Under the pieces are notes generated by a model, which did not search any database, was not told the origin of the DNA, and was given only the letters and a program-made list of their open reading frames with translations. From Mytilus trossulus (lineage: Eukaryota; Mollusca; Bivalvia; Mytilida; Mytilidae), in the NCBI RefSeq assembly GCF_036588685.1, contig NC_086386.1, forward strand, positions 16,016,931-16,080,930: 64,000 bases of DNA, written 5' to 3'. Positions 49,456 to 60,269 of the stretch are shown piece by piece. A program made the translations under genes and the position numbers. Position 1 is the first letter of the stretch. Every line of letters begins with the position of its first letter.

Positions 49456-50700
49456 CATATTTTCTTCTTGAACGTGTCGAATCCGTCTAACGTATCAATA
49501 TGATGTTACTCATAACCAACATTGCCAAGGTGATGAAGGACGCTGAAATGTGTTCTTTCTCAAACCCCAATTCATAGTTGACATACTAAAAACGTCAAAG
49601 CTCGTGCAGCCCAAAACGAAAATAAATCGATGTCCTATAATATCTAGGAAAACCACACTAATTTTGTATTTGTATGAATATTTTTTCAAGACGGAGCACT
49701 CATGTCTAACAAATAAACAAATATGGTGCAAATATGTTGTGAAAGAAACGTATATATAAAAATTGTGTTTGTTTTCTTTTTCCTTGTTTTGTTTCATTTG
49801 AAAATCGTGCAGTCATGAGTGTTAAACTGTATTGAAATATGAAATACAATATCTCGTGGGTGCTGTCAGCCGGTCAAAGTTGTGAACTCTTTTGCGCGTC
49901 TGGCGTACTAAATTATAATCCTAGTACCTTTTGATAACTATTGAACAAAATTGAGAATTGAAATGGGAAATGTATCAAAGAGACAACAACCCGACCATAG
50001 AAAAAACAACAGAAGGTCACCAATAGGTCTTCAATGTAACGTGAATTTCCCGCATCCGGAAACGTCCTTCAGCTGGCCCTTAAACAAGTGCAAAGACCCT
50101 ATAAGTGAATCAATATTAACGCCAAATTATGCAATCTTTAATGACCTGACAACATTATCGTAACTATATCCCTTCTTAAAAAGTCTATTCAAAGGTTTTG
50201 TCAGTTTCTGCGGTGAATACTGACATTTGTGTGCTTTATAAAGAATATTTCAATAAAAAAAAAATGGATGTGAAATACCTGATCGTATAAGAAGTCTGCA
50301 TTTTTAGCTATATTTACGAATGCTGTCCTTATACCGATGATAAAATTTTGTAAATGTTTTGACTAGTATGTGATATCGAACACCCTATTGTAATAATTTT
50401 TCAGTAATACATAAATTTCTCTCGTTAAAATCTAAAACATTGTTACGTACACGAGCGAATCGTACAAATTGAGATATATAAACACCGTAAGCCTCATCAC
50501 CTGGCATGGTTGTCATATCTAGAGTATGATTTGTTCACCCTTTCGAAATACACGAAACCCTTCCCCCGTTTGGGTTGGGTTCATGTTTCTTATTTTTCTG
50601 TAAATTCAAAACCACAAAAATACTGGAAACTCAAAACGAAAAGTCCATATCAAATGGCAAAATCAAATGACAAAACACATTAAACAAATAGACAACAACT
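49456..50700 (+). repeat. 1.2 kb tandem duplication, copy 2
   Basis: It repeats copy 1 to about 50087, inside R1. The remainder of R1 is replaced by other DNA, and the R2 end returns at 50.60-50.70 kb ('cacaaaaatactggaaac'). Confidence 0.7.
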
Positions 50701-50815
50701 GTCATATTTCTGACTTGGTATAGATATTTTCAAATGTAGAAAATGTTGGATTGAACCTGGTTTTATACCGCGAAACTTCTTATCGAAGATGTATTTTGTG
50801 TGCTGTTGTTTGTCT
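50600..50815. repeat. R2 repeat copy
   Basis: A fuller R2 copy running to 'gttggattgaacctgg' and 'taccgcgaaacttc'. Confidence 0.55.
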
Positions 50816-50976
50816 TTTCGTCTTCATTCGTTATTGATGTTGTCAGTTTATTTTACACTTAGGTTTGAATACCGGTATCCCTTTGGTGGTTTGCCTCTCT
50901 GTTATTGGTGACTTCAATATATTAGTCGGTTAAAAACATAGTTTTAAAGTTTTGTAATCATAATATCTATTAAAAA

Positions 50977-51279
50977 TAGTGTTGTCAAATCGTACACTTT
51001 TGTCTAACCGGTTACTCGGATAATCGTTCGACCGATTAACCGGTTAACCGGTAATTTAAGTTGGTGTTTGAAAGCCTTATCAAAAGAACCCTACACATAG
51101 ATATAAGATGTGGTATGAGTGTCAATTGGACAACCTTTCATATAAGTCATAAATACGCTTTTAAAATTGAAGTTTTTCCTTCAGCATTATATGGCTTGTC
51201 TTTGAGGATTCCTGGCGAAGTTTTTGGTATTCGGTATTCGGTCTTTCGACCGATTAACGGTTAACCGTTGACAACATTA
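50977..51279. mobile_element. 303-bp hAT-like MITE with an empty site in unit 1
   Basis: The ends are 'tagtgttgtcaa' and, inverted, 'taatgttgtcaa'. Subterminal 'ccgattaaccggttaacc' and 'gaccgattaacggttaacc' are also inverted. Target duplication: 'attaaaaa' (50969-50976) and 'attaaaag' (51280-51287), 7 of 8 bases. Unit 1 has a single site there ('ctaataaaaaacagtgaaa', about 36.31 kb). Confidence 0.7.
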
Positions 51280-53119
51280 ATTAAAAGACAGTCAACTTGT
51301 TCAAATCTTTGTCCTTTTGTCTTTCTTTAGTTTCTAGATTCTTGAATCATTGGCAATGATATCGTAATCACGGTTTCTATTCTTGTAAAATGTTAAATTG
51401 ACTTATCTGTTATTACAGTGTTCGTATTGTTTTTGCTCTAGGTTTCTGTGTTAAGTCTGATGTATTGTATTTATTTTTAAATTCACCATACCGGTAATGG
51501 TATTGTCTGTCCTATGTCCAGAGAAGAACATGTGACAAACTTTTATATTTGATCATTATGGAATTTAAAAAACTGCAATGAATCGATAATTGAAAAGTAA
51601 TCTGTAGTATCTAAGAGTTTTGGAAACAGGTATTGCTAAAGCAGTCCGCTATTGTGTAATGGTATATAGTCAAATATGATTTTGTGTTGGTTTAAGAAAA
51701 AAAAGAGTTAACTGAAACGCGACAAGTAAAAATAGTGCAGCAGGAACTGATGTCCCTTCTGAAGTATTATAGCTAAGTGGGGTCGAAGAACTTGATCTTT
51801 ATTAATCTGTAGAATATTTTAAAACTGTTTTCTCTTTTTAAACTCATTCGTTTGGTCAGTACGTATGTTTATTTTCTTCGAATGCTAGCTTTTGATTGCC
51901 ACATGGTATTTTCATTTTTAAAATAGTAATGAATTTGTTAGTACGGTATGGTCAAGACGTTTGGTTAAGTAAGCATACTGTTAAGAGTGTTATCTTTCCT
52001 TAGCCATTTATAGGGTTTTTTGCATAAGAGCGTATATGGTTTATATATTAGTTTGACTGATGATTGTTCTCTTGATTTATTGTGATGATTACATGTACTT
52101 GTACATGTGTATAGGTATTATATACACATACATATTGTTTCAAGAGGTACTTTGCATTGTGGTGGTTTTTTAGTTTTTGTGTTCGGCGCCAGTATAATAT
52201 CAAATTATTTTCAACACCACTGTTTCTTTTAGCGGTCAAATCGAGTCAAAACGAAATGTTTTGATTTTTATACTCGGAAGCATGCTTCATATAAGCCGGT
52301 CCCAAGTTTTGAGGTGTATCTTAATATTAAAATTTCATTTGATAAATAATGGAAGATCTTTCATACACTTATAAACGAGTCACGACTTTTCTTGACTTGA
52401 AGCAAATAAAAAACAAAGTATAGATTGAAGCTAGCAAAATCGAAAATAGTTTATCATGATTCCAATTCAATTGTACTAATACTTGGTCAATACTCCACGA
52501 TGAATTTATACCTTTACCTGACATAAGACAATTCCGTCCCTAAAGACTGTTGTTGGTTTGTCTACCAGAATCAATCGTTGATTATTTGCTTAACTGTAAT
52601 ATAATTAAGATACGTTGATACATATTTTTAATCCAATCATTGCGCTATAAATAGAAAAGGACAATCTTTTATTTCTAAATGAATAAATTCCTAAAACAAA
52701 CATTTATATTTTGTGGTATATATTAAAATCAAAGCAAAAACTATAAATACAATGTGGTATAATGCATTAGTTTTAAAGCATTTCTTCATGGAGTAGGGGA
52801 GACAACAACTACTCCAAAATAACACTGGTAACATATAATTGTATGATAAGAAAAAAGGGTAAACTATACTTGTTGAATGAATGTTGACCAAGCTAAGTTG
52901 TGTCTTTCCCTCTCTCTTTTATCAAATAAAAGATGTTGGAAATTGCATGCTTTCCAATGAGACATCTAGCAAGTCAAGTTCAAAAGACGTGCACGTCAAT
53001 CCTAAATTAGCACGTTTACTATTTACTATTTTGTTGTAGAGTTTTAGCGGATGTATGCTTCTGTTTTATTTTTCGTTATTTTCATTTTGGGTCAATTTTT
53101 AAACGAAACTAATTTGCTG

Positions 53120-53930
53120 TCACTCTAAATTATTTTCTAAATTCGTTCAAAATATCCTGCCAAGTCATTTGAATTCTTTTGTTGTGTTTTGAGCTGTTGA
53201 TTTTGATTTTGCCATTTCGTTATAGACATTCCATTTTGACTTTTCTTCGGAGTTCGTTTTTGTTGTGGTTATTCTACTTTTTTACAGGTATTGATTAACA
53301 AACTTTAATTGATGTAACACCTAGGCCTTCAATACACAGATGCTACATAGTGTGAAAAACTACAGGCTGTATGTTGCCAACTAGATGTCAGATGACATAT
53401 ACCCACGTATTGTGTATATCATTACTTCATTAGACATTCACACTCAAGCCTAATTATGCTATGCACCATATATTTCACTTACATTGGTGTGAGATCATTT
53501 ATTACTTGTTGAATGTCTTGTTAAATTGTAACGAAAACACAAACATTTAAAAAACCGCTCTTTATTTGCTTTTGGATTTATTTAGTGCGAGAAAGTATTT
53601 GGTCATAACTAAATATACCATACAGTATTATTTCTTTTCCGATATATTTCATTTATTTTTCTTCCTTACATTTTGACAATATGTTTTATAAACCTATCTG
53701 TTTATCATTTTCCAGGAATAATTATCATATCAGTCATCATGTACTTTTATTTATTCTTCAAGTTTTTTAGAAGAATAATGGCAGTCATTTACAGTATTCA
53801 TAATAAAATTTCTATTCATAAGAAAAAAATGGTTGTGATCTGCAGTTTATAAATAGATGTTCATTCAACGCCACTTGGTGCCTTAATCATAATTCGTAAA
53901 GAAAAACTCGGATATTTTTACCTCATAAAA
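53120..53930. other. Intergenic between unit 2 and BTB copy C
   Basis: AT-rich. A single scrap near 53.15-53.28 kb resembles an R2 tail in reverse. No gene. Confidence 0.4.
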
Positions 53931-55483
53931 TCATCTACATCGTCAGCTCTATGATTTGCAAACTATCAACTAACCATGCTCCTTTGAAACAGATAGACAA
54001 TGAATTATTTGACGCGAATTTAAATTCATACAATTTATCAGTGGAATCGCTGATATCAGCTTTATTAAATGCATCAAGCAACCCATTCCGACCAGTTCGT
54101 GATTGCACAGTTTTAAAAGTATATGACGGACCCAAATTAAATCCATTTCCACGTTCTTGTTGTTGATCTTTCACTGATATGGTCATTTGAAAAGTTTCAT
54201 TTGGCGCGAAATCTTCATTTAGATTAATTACACAAGATCGTCCATGTGTGAAGGTTGTTTACTTGGTTACTCCACCGACAGCACACTGGATTGTTGGTGT
54301 AGGTAGAGACGGTACCAGTCCCTGATACTTTGGTTTAATATTTAACGAAACTATTCGTATATTTGTAGATGCTTTAAAAGAGATTGTTTCATTCCTATTT
54401 CCATATCCAAACATGATAGCTATATTGGTAATATTTGATGGAATTAACTGATCAACAAAAATCTCTGTAATGCAATATTTCATTCTTGGTTGTACTCTAA
54501 ATAAACTATGTTTGGCTTGCAGCGAAGACTTCATTGTTATAGCTTTAAATATATGTAGTTGTTCGTCACTACTCAAAATTCCGCTTGGCACGACTAATTC
54601 AGTAAAATCTTCAAGTGAAAACTGCGGAAATCCCAAAAGGTATAACACACCATGTTGTACAAGTTCTTCGCGTCGTGTCCCTCCTGTGATGGACTTTCTT
54701 GATTTACGTAAGCTAGTATCAGCCCATTTAAGCATGGATTGAAATAATGTCACTTCAGAAATACACAGAGAATCAAGTTTGAGAAAATCGTTCATATCTT
54801 CAGAGGATATTGCAAGAAAGTCGTCACTTTTAAATACCTCACCTGCATTCTTCGATATGAAATGTAATTCTTTGTTTTGTAATGCCTTTAGAGAAAACAC
54901 TTTTGCCTGGTTGTAAATCGTACAAGCGTTGGTGATGCACAGGTTCTTTTGTAAGAAGTCTTCACATTGAAATATCAAAGACACAATTTGGTATTTCTCT
55001 GCAGCGTACAACATCTGAATAACAGTTTTGTCGTTAAGAATAAGCTGGTCAGTGTATATATATACCTATAAAATAAGATCATTTCAAGGATATACATAAA
55101 TATATCAATATATCAATTTTATAGTCCGAGCTATGGCGAGGGCTTTAAATTAGTATTTAACTATCGAAGAAACTGTTTCTCTAATGATTAAAAGTAGATC
55201 TTCATGTTTTGTTAAACGGAAATCACCTTTGAGTGCCTTTAACATTCCACAAAGTTGTCAATTTCATTAACACATGTTAGTTCATTCTGATTCGTCGAGT
55301 GATCTGATAAAGGTTTTGACCCTTAAACTCATCCAATTATCTTCCGAGATTACCGACAACCACTCGTTGCTATTTATACATATATTTAACATGGGTGCAG
55401 AAAGGGATAAGTTGTCAAAAATTAGAGAATCAACTTCAACTTCTTACTCTTTTTTTTTGCCTTTTAAACATTTTTTGATTCGA

Positions 55484-55527
55484 GCGTCACTGATGAGTCT
55501 TTTGTAGACGAAACGCGCGTCTGGCGT
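55484..55527 (+). ncRNA. Hammerhead ribozyme motif, core intact, in the BTB copy C intron
   Basis: In order: GCGUCA, CUGAUGA, stem II GUCU/AGAC with loop UUUGU (four Watson-Crick pairs), GAAA, the self-complementary ACGCGCGU with triplet GUC, then UGGCGU, which pairs back to GCGUCA. It lies antisense inside the single intron (55066-55918) of copy C, next to 'ggtcctggtat', the same 3' flank as other copies. Confidence 0.75.
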
Positions 55528-55659
55528 AAATATAAAAATTTGGTCCTGGTATCTATGATGAGTTTATTTATACAGCGTTTTCATTGCAATTGTTATCATC
55601 ATTTTCTTCGTCTTGTTTTCCTTCAATTGTTTCGGAATAAATTAGGCTGTTAGTTTTCT

Positions 55660-55745
55660 CAATTGAATTGTTTCATATTTTTCATTACGGTGCCTTTTAC
55701 AGCAATTGTTTCATATTTTTCATTACAGTGCCTTTTACAGCCTAC
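55660..55745 (+). repeat. 38-bp tandem duplication in the BTB copy C intron
   Basis: 'aattgtttcatatttttc' then 'attacggtgccttttacagc' occurs twice in a row with one substitution. Confidence 0.75.
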
Positions 55746-56389
55746 TACACGGTATAAGTCTTGTTCGGTATTGGAGGCTCTACGATTGCCTATAATGGCA
55801 TACATCCACTTCATTGACACTTTGGTGGATATTAATGGTCTCATTTGGCAATCAAATTACTTGTTCTTTTTTTTTTTTTATTTTAGAATCAAGAAACTTT
55901 ACTAAACGTGCTACGTACCGTAACATATTTTCGAATACAGCAGGGTATATATCTGGAATCTCAATGTTCTCTTCATTTTGTAGAGGTGTTTCGTAAAACA
56001 TGGTCTTGAATACTGGACTTCTAATGGCTAAAATCTTCTTATGAGCAGGGATTATTATTCTAAAATCCCCATGGAATATAAAATGAACATCGGAGAGATT
56101 TTCAGTGAGGCAAATTTTAGACAAACCACCGTTAATGGTATCCGGACGGCTTGTATGAGTTGTGCCAGAGTGTGACATTGTCTGAAAAGAAAAGTCTAAG
56201 GGTTAAATCAGTATACAGTATCATACAAGATTGTTGGAAACAAGCAATGATAGTTCAGCAGACCAATAAGCAAAGGTGTTCTGCATTATTAAGATCAGTA
56301 AATTCGATAAATATATCACAATCTAATGTGAAAATAGTGCAGAATAGACAAGTCAAAAAGGAGATTCATATTACATCTAAACAATAAAA

Positions 56390-56600
56390 AGTAAAATCAC
56401 AAAAATAATGAACTCCGAGGAAAATTCAAAACGAAAAGTCCCTAATCCAATGGAAAAATCAAAGCTCAAACACATCAAACGAATGTATAACAACTGTCTT
56501 GTTCCTGACTTAAGCTTGGTACAGGCATTTTCACACATTTTTATGTAGAAAATGGTGGATTTAACCTGGTTTCATAGCTAGCTAAACCTCTCACTTGTAT
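56390..56600. repeat. R2 repeat copy
   Basis: 'aaatcacaaaaataatgaac', 'gaaaattcaaaacgaaaag', 'acacatcaaacgaatg' and 'aaatggtggatttaacctgg' are in the usual R2 order. Confidence 0.6.
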
Positions 56601-57150
56601 GACAGTATCATCAAATTCCATTACATTGGCAACGATGTGCGAACAGAACAAAGACAATGTTTAACAATTCATTGTATCATTGTTTTAAAAGATACATCGC
56701 TTTGACTATTGAATAGGAATAGACCGTTGGTAACAATCGTTGTAACAAATCACATACAATCGTAACGATAACAACAAACTGCATATAGTAGAACCCATAA
56801 GATGACATTTATTAGAACCATCAACATCAAGGCAAGGAAACTAATAGTACAAAATTTAAAAAAATGGTCCATGAGCATATAGTTTTTTATTGATAAAATA
56901 CAGTATAAAGGTTAAATAAAGAAGAACGGCGATTTTAAACTTTTGAATATACATTAAAGAAAAATAAAAAGGAGGATGATTGTTTTAAATTTTTGCATTT
57001 AGTCAGAATGATTGCCTGTGGATAGAAATTAGAAGAGTTTTTAGAAAACAGTTATTTTTTAAATAGAATAAGTTGTCTGAGTATCTGAGTTTATATTAAA
57101 TATTTTTTTCAAAAGTGGTGCTTCGTTAGGTTCGTATGACGTGTAGGAAA
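56600..57150. other. Intergenic, nothing recognised
   Basis: AT-rich DNA, no matched repeat. Confidence 0.4.
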
Positions 57151-57154
57151 AAAT

Positions 57155-57335
57155 GTAGTTTGTAAAAGAGGGACGAAAGATACCAAAGGGACAGTCAAAC
57201 TCATAAATCTAAAATAAACTGACAACGCCATGGCTAAAAATGAAAAAAAAACAACAGACAAACAATTATAGTACACATGGCACAACATAAACAACACGAA
57301 CCCCACCAAAAACTGAAGGTGATCTCAGATAAAAG
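57155..57335 (-). repeat. R5 repeat copy
   Basis: 'gagggacgaaagatacc', 'agggacagtcaaactc', 'aactgacaacgccatgg' and 'acacgaaccccacc' mark it. Confidence 0.6.
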
Positions 57336-57854
57336 GTGCACAAAAAGTATGTAAAGGAATACAGGCAACATCATTTAATTTAAAAAAAAAAACAAAAAAC
57401 AAAAAACAAACCCAAACACGGCATATACAGATTTGTTTTAGCAAATTTAAGTTGTCTCTCTTTTATTTTGAAAACTATTACTGATAGGTAGCAGCTGTGC
57501 ATAGCAAAATTGGCTTTTGGCTTTTGATTATCTGCTTATTATTTGCATCTAGAAATTAATTTATCGAATAAAAATTGTAAACAGCAACATTTATCACAGC
57601 AAAAGAGCAACATAAATGTTATTGTTTTAGACAACAACAAATGGAAGTTTTTAACGACTTTGACTGGCTATACAGCCCTAGCACGGCCGGTTTTAGACAA
57701 CCACATTTTATTGACTCTTTAAAGCATATTATACTCGCAAGTAACAATGGTAGTGTTAAAAGCATATAGAACAAATTAACAATCAATCCAATAGATAGGT
57801 CCTGTAATAGAGGTTGTCATGGATGAATGTTGGAAAAATTTGGACTGCCATTAG

Positions 57855-57945
57855 AAAATTAGGGTATATAGAATAGAAGAAGAAAAATAGGGTTTACAGG
57901 ATAGGGTAGAATATTAGGGTAAACAGGATAGGGGTAGACAATAAA
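57855..57945. repeat. Two imperfect 27-bp repeats with 'agggt'
   Basis: 'agggtttacaggataggg' and 'agggtaaacaggatagggg' are adjacent copies. The spacing and sequence do not fit a telomere array. Confidence 0.5.
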
Positions 57946-58059
57946 CCCCACAACTGGTCTTCTAAGGATCATCATAGATTTGTTGAAATAAATCTCAACG
58001 TCCAAAGGCAATGACCGAACGTGAACGCGTACTTGTACATCCCGCACAACAAAAGGTAC

Positions 58060-58190
58060 TTTAGATCTTAAGTCAAGTACTGTGGATATACAGCACAGCT
58101 TTAAAGATATAAAGCCAAGCGTTGGAGATTTTAAGTCCAGCGCTGTAAATATAAAGTCAAGCGCCAGTGCTATACTTGACACTCTAGCAC
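58060..58190. repeat. Imperfect 20-25 bp repeat
   Basis: 'taagtcaagtactgtgg', 'taaagccaagcgttgg', 'taagtccagcgctgt' and 'taaagtcaagcgccag' follow one another. Read in one frame it gives repeated D(I/F)KSS units, but the frame has no ATG start and no domain. Confidence 0.5.
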
Positions 58191-58744
58191 ACATGACTTT
58201 CAAAAAACAGACCAACAATGTATATATTTGTAACTATTCAGCATTTTCCCATGATCCTAGCATCCTACACTGGAAAAGGGTGTTGTCAGATGTGATTCAA
58301 AGATTTCTAATCAACAGACTCGGGTCTACAAGCATGAAGTTAAAATTTTGAGTTTAGACTAAATAAGCATTTCAACAGGACTTCAATTGATTGCTAAAAT
58401 AAATTAGCTCTCTGTTGGCAGACAATTTATAGTTCAGTCGTATGGAAATTGTATGAACAATATATATTCCTCAGGAAGGACCATCGTTTATCTGTAGTAA
58501 TTACAAACTATACAACTTTTTTCCATACCGCAGTAAATTGGTTTCTGGCAATGTGAGATTTGACACGATCAGATATTATTTGAAATACGAATCCATCGTG
58601 ATGTCCATTTAGTGTTTTTTTTTCTTTTCTCTACCATTTCTACGAGTCCAAACGAATTAATGAGAACAAACTCGTGTATGTTCGATCTTTAGTATTTTAA
58701 CACTGAGTCTGTGCGACCATGATAGGCGACCGAAATGTAATGTT

Positions 58745-58930
58745 GATTTTCTTTTTGTAAGTAAAATTACAAAAATACCGAACTCCAAGAAATATTCAAA
58801 TTGAAAAGTCCCTTATCAAATGGCAAAATCAAAGTCTCAAACACAGTCATTAGAAAAAATTAAAAAAAAAACATTTCTGACTTGGAGCGGGCATTTCTGT
58901 GTGTGATAAATGTTAACATGGTTTTGTAGC
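58745..58930. repeat. R2 repeat copy, truncated
   Basis: 'aaaattacaaaaataccg', 'aagtcccttatcaaatgg' and 'tttctgacttgg' are present; the distal part is diverged. Confidence 0.5.
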
Positions 58931-59169
58931 TAATAGGAATCTATAAATTGATAATGAATGCAATTCAATCATAAGGTGACACGTTACAGTTATCGAATGC
59001 TGCTGTAATAAGAAGTAAGTTGTTACTATAGATCAAAGTTATAGCAGATCTAAATCGCCATTAGTTACAAAACAAAAGATATCTTCTGCTAAGAGGTGTA
59101 TTGCCATGAAAGGCCGTTCGGTCATAATTCATTTTCTTACACATACGCTAGATTAAAAGTATGAGTAAT

Positions 59170-59280
59170 AGGTCGAACACGTGAAGATTCATTCACGTAG
59201 GAGGTACACGTGAAACTTTGTATACGTACGATAGAGGTACACGTAACAATTTTTCACTTTTCTAGTTGTGCGCGTGACAG
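59170..59280. promoter_or_regulatory. Cluster of ACGTG motifs
   Basis: 'aacacgtgaag', 'ttcacgtagg', 'tacacgtgaaac', 'tacacgtaac' and 'gcgcgtgaca' fall within about 100 bp, and 'aggtacacgt' is repeated 34 bp apart. No adjacent gene is known, so a regulatory role is speculative. Confidence 0.2.
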
Positions 59281-59339
59281 TTTGTTCTCGTACCCTGGAA
59301 GTACTCGTCACTGATTGGGTTTGTAATAGAATAAGCAAC

Positions 59340-59570
59340 ACAACGGGTGTCACATGTGGAGCTGGATCTGCTTACCCTCCCGGAGCACTCGAGATCAACT
59401 CCAGTTTGTGGTGGGGTTCTTGTTGTTTAGCCTAGGTTTCTATGTTATGTCTTGTGTAGTATTATTTGGCTTCTGTTTTTTCTTTGTTGGCCATGGTGTT
59501 GTCAGTTTCTTTTCAATCTATGAATTTCACTGTTTCTCTGGTATCTTTCGCCCCCTTTCCATGAATAATG
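59340..59570 (+). repeat. R5 repeat copy, plus sense
   Basis: 'cgggtgtcacatgtgg', 'gtggtggggttcttg', 'ccatggtgttgtcagtttc' and 'tctctggtatctttcg' mark it. The 114-codon open frame over it is this repeat read through. Confidence 0.55.
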
Positions 59571-60119
59571 GATTATCTGTGTCAACATCAACAATCTTGA
59601 AATCTTTACAATGGAACAGTTTTACCGAACATCATAGAGACGCTAGTACAATTCTAAAATTTCCAAACACGACGCAAAGACTGCAAAGATATGCCTAAAA
59701 TAAAAAGAGTAATTTCCGATATGAACTGATACACCTGTAAAATTCCAAAGGTGACAACAGTTAAGATGTTACAACAACTGCGTGGAAATACATTCCAAAT
59801 AAACTGATAAACAGTACTGACCGATATAAGCTGGCATAATATTTCAAGTTTGACACCAGTAGAGTAATTAAAACAGAGGCTGCGTATTTAAACATCCAAA
59901 ATAAATACAAATGTAGCAGTTTGGTAATGATTACAAAAATAATAATAAATTTTGACTAAGATTAAATAATTGAACGTGACTGCGTACTTGTACACCTCTC
60001 CTAAATGAATAGATACCTTAAATTTAGACTAGTTTAATTCAATAATTCCTTAACATTGTAAGAGTCCAGTACGGAAGTCGGAATACCTGGAAACAAGTGT
60101 TGGCTGCAGGAAAATGAGG

Positions 60120-60266
60120 GACTCATTCTATGTTTTTTTTTCATTTACGGAGGTCACCGAGGGTTGTTCAAGGACCAACACACTTGCTCATGAAAGGTTT
60201 TGGATAAGAAAACTAGGGAAATTTTCCCCAGAGAGCATAAATGAAAAAAAATAAATAGAATGAGTC
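60120..60266. mobile_element. 147-bp fold-back (MITE-like)
   Basis: 'gactcattctat' followed by a T-run and 'catttac' at the left is mirrored by 'ataaatg', an A-run and 'atagaatgagtc' at the right. The arms are 12 perfect bases plus an A/T-run extension. Confidence 0.55.
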
Positions 60267-60269
60267 ACT

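Larger units (their letters stand above)
42468..53120 (+). repeat. Segmental duplication, unit 2 (carries BTB copy B)
   Basis: This is the second half of the head-to-tail duplication and starts about 45 bp after unit 1 ends. It lacks the 24.3-30.8 kb segment and the fold-back element. It has its own insertions at 43424-44517, 46.23-46.99 kb and 50977-51279, and its own 1.2 kb tandem duplication. Confidence 0.7.
53935..56178 (-). pseudogene. BTB-BACK-PHR gene, copy C (BTBD6-like), one internal stop
   Basis: Exon 1 coding 55919-56178: ATG at 56178, three bases after a TTTTCTTTTCAG acceptor, so a 5' non-coding exon is likely. Exon 2 is 53935-55065. Together they would give about 464 residues, the usual size for this family. 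BTB carries NLSDVHFIF and PAHKKILAIRSPVFKTMF. BACK includes CEDFLQKNL and FQSMLKWAD. PHR ends with CFKGAWLVDSLQIIEL. A TAA at 54259-54261 interrupts PHR, but the frame after it is open and conserved to the final TAG. At the exon junction the GTACGT donor gives a 2-nt frame slip caused by an extended 'ta' run at the start of exon 2. Use of a weaker GTAGCA donor 4 nt downstream (exon end 55915) restores frame with two extra residues. It could be a pseudogene, or a nearly intact allele. Confidence 0.75.

Noticed and set aside
57840..57945. Interstitial telomere-like 'ttaggg'
   Set aside because: Only scattered 'agggt' within a 27-bp repeat; no perfect hexamer run.
59354..59698. 114-codon frame
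   Set aside because: Lies over the R5 repeat and its flank; the same repeat gives broken frames elsewhere.
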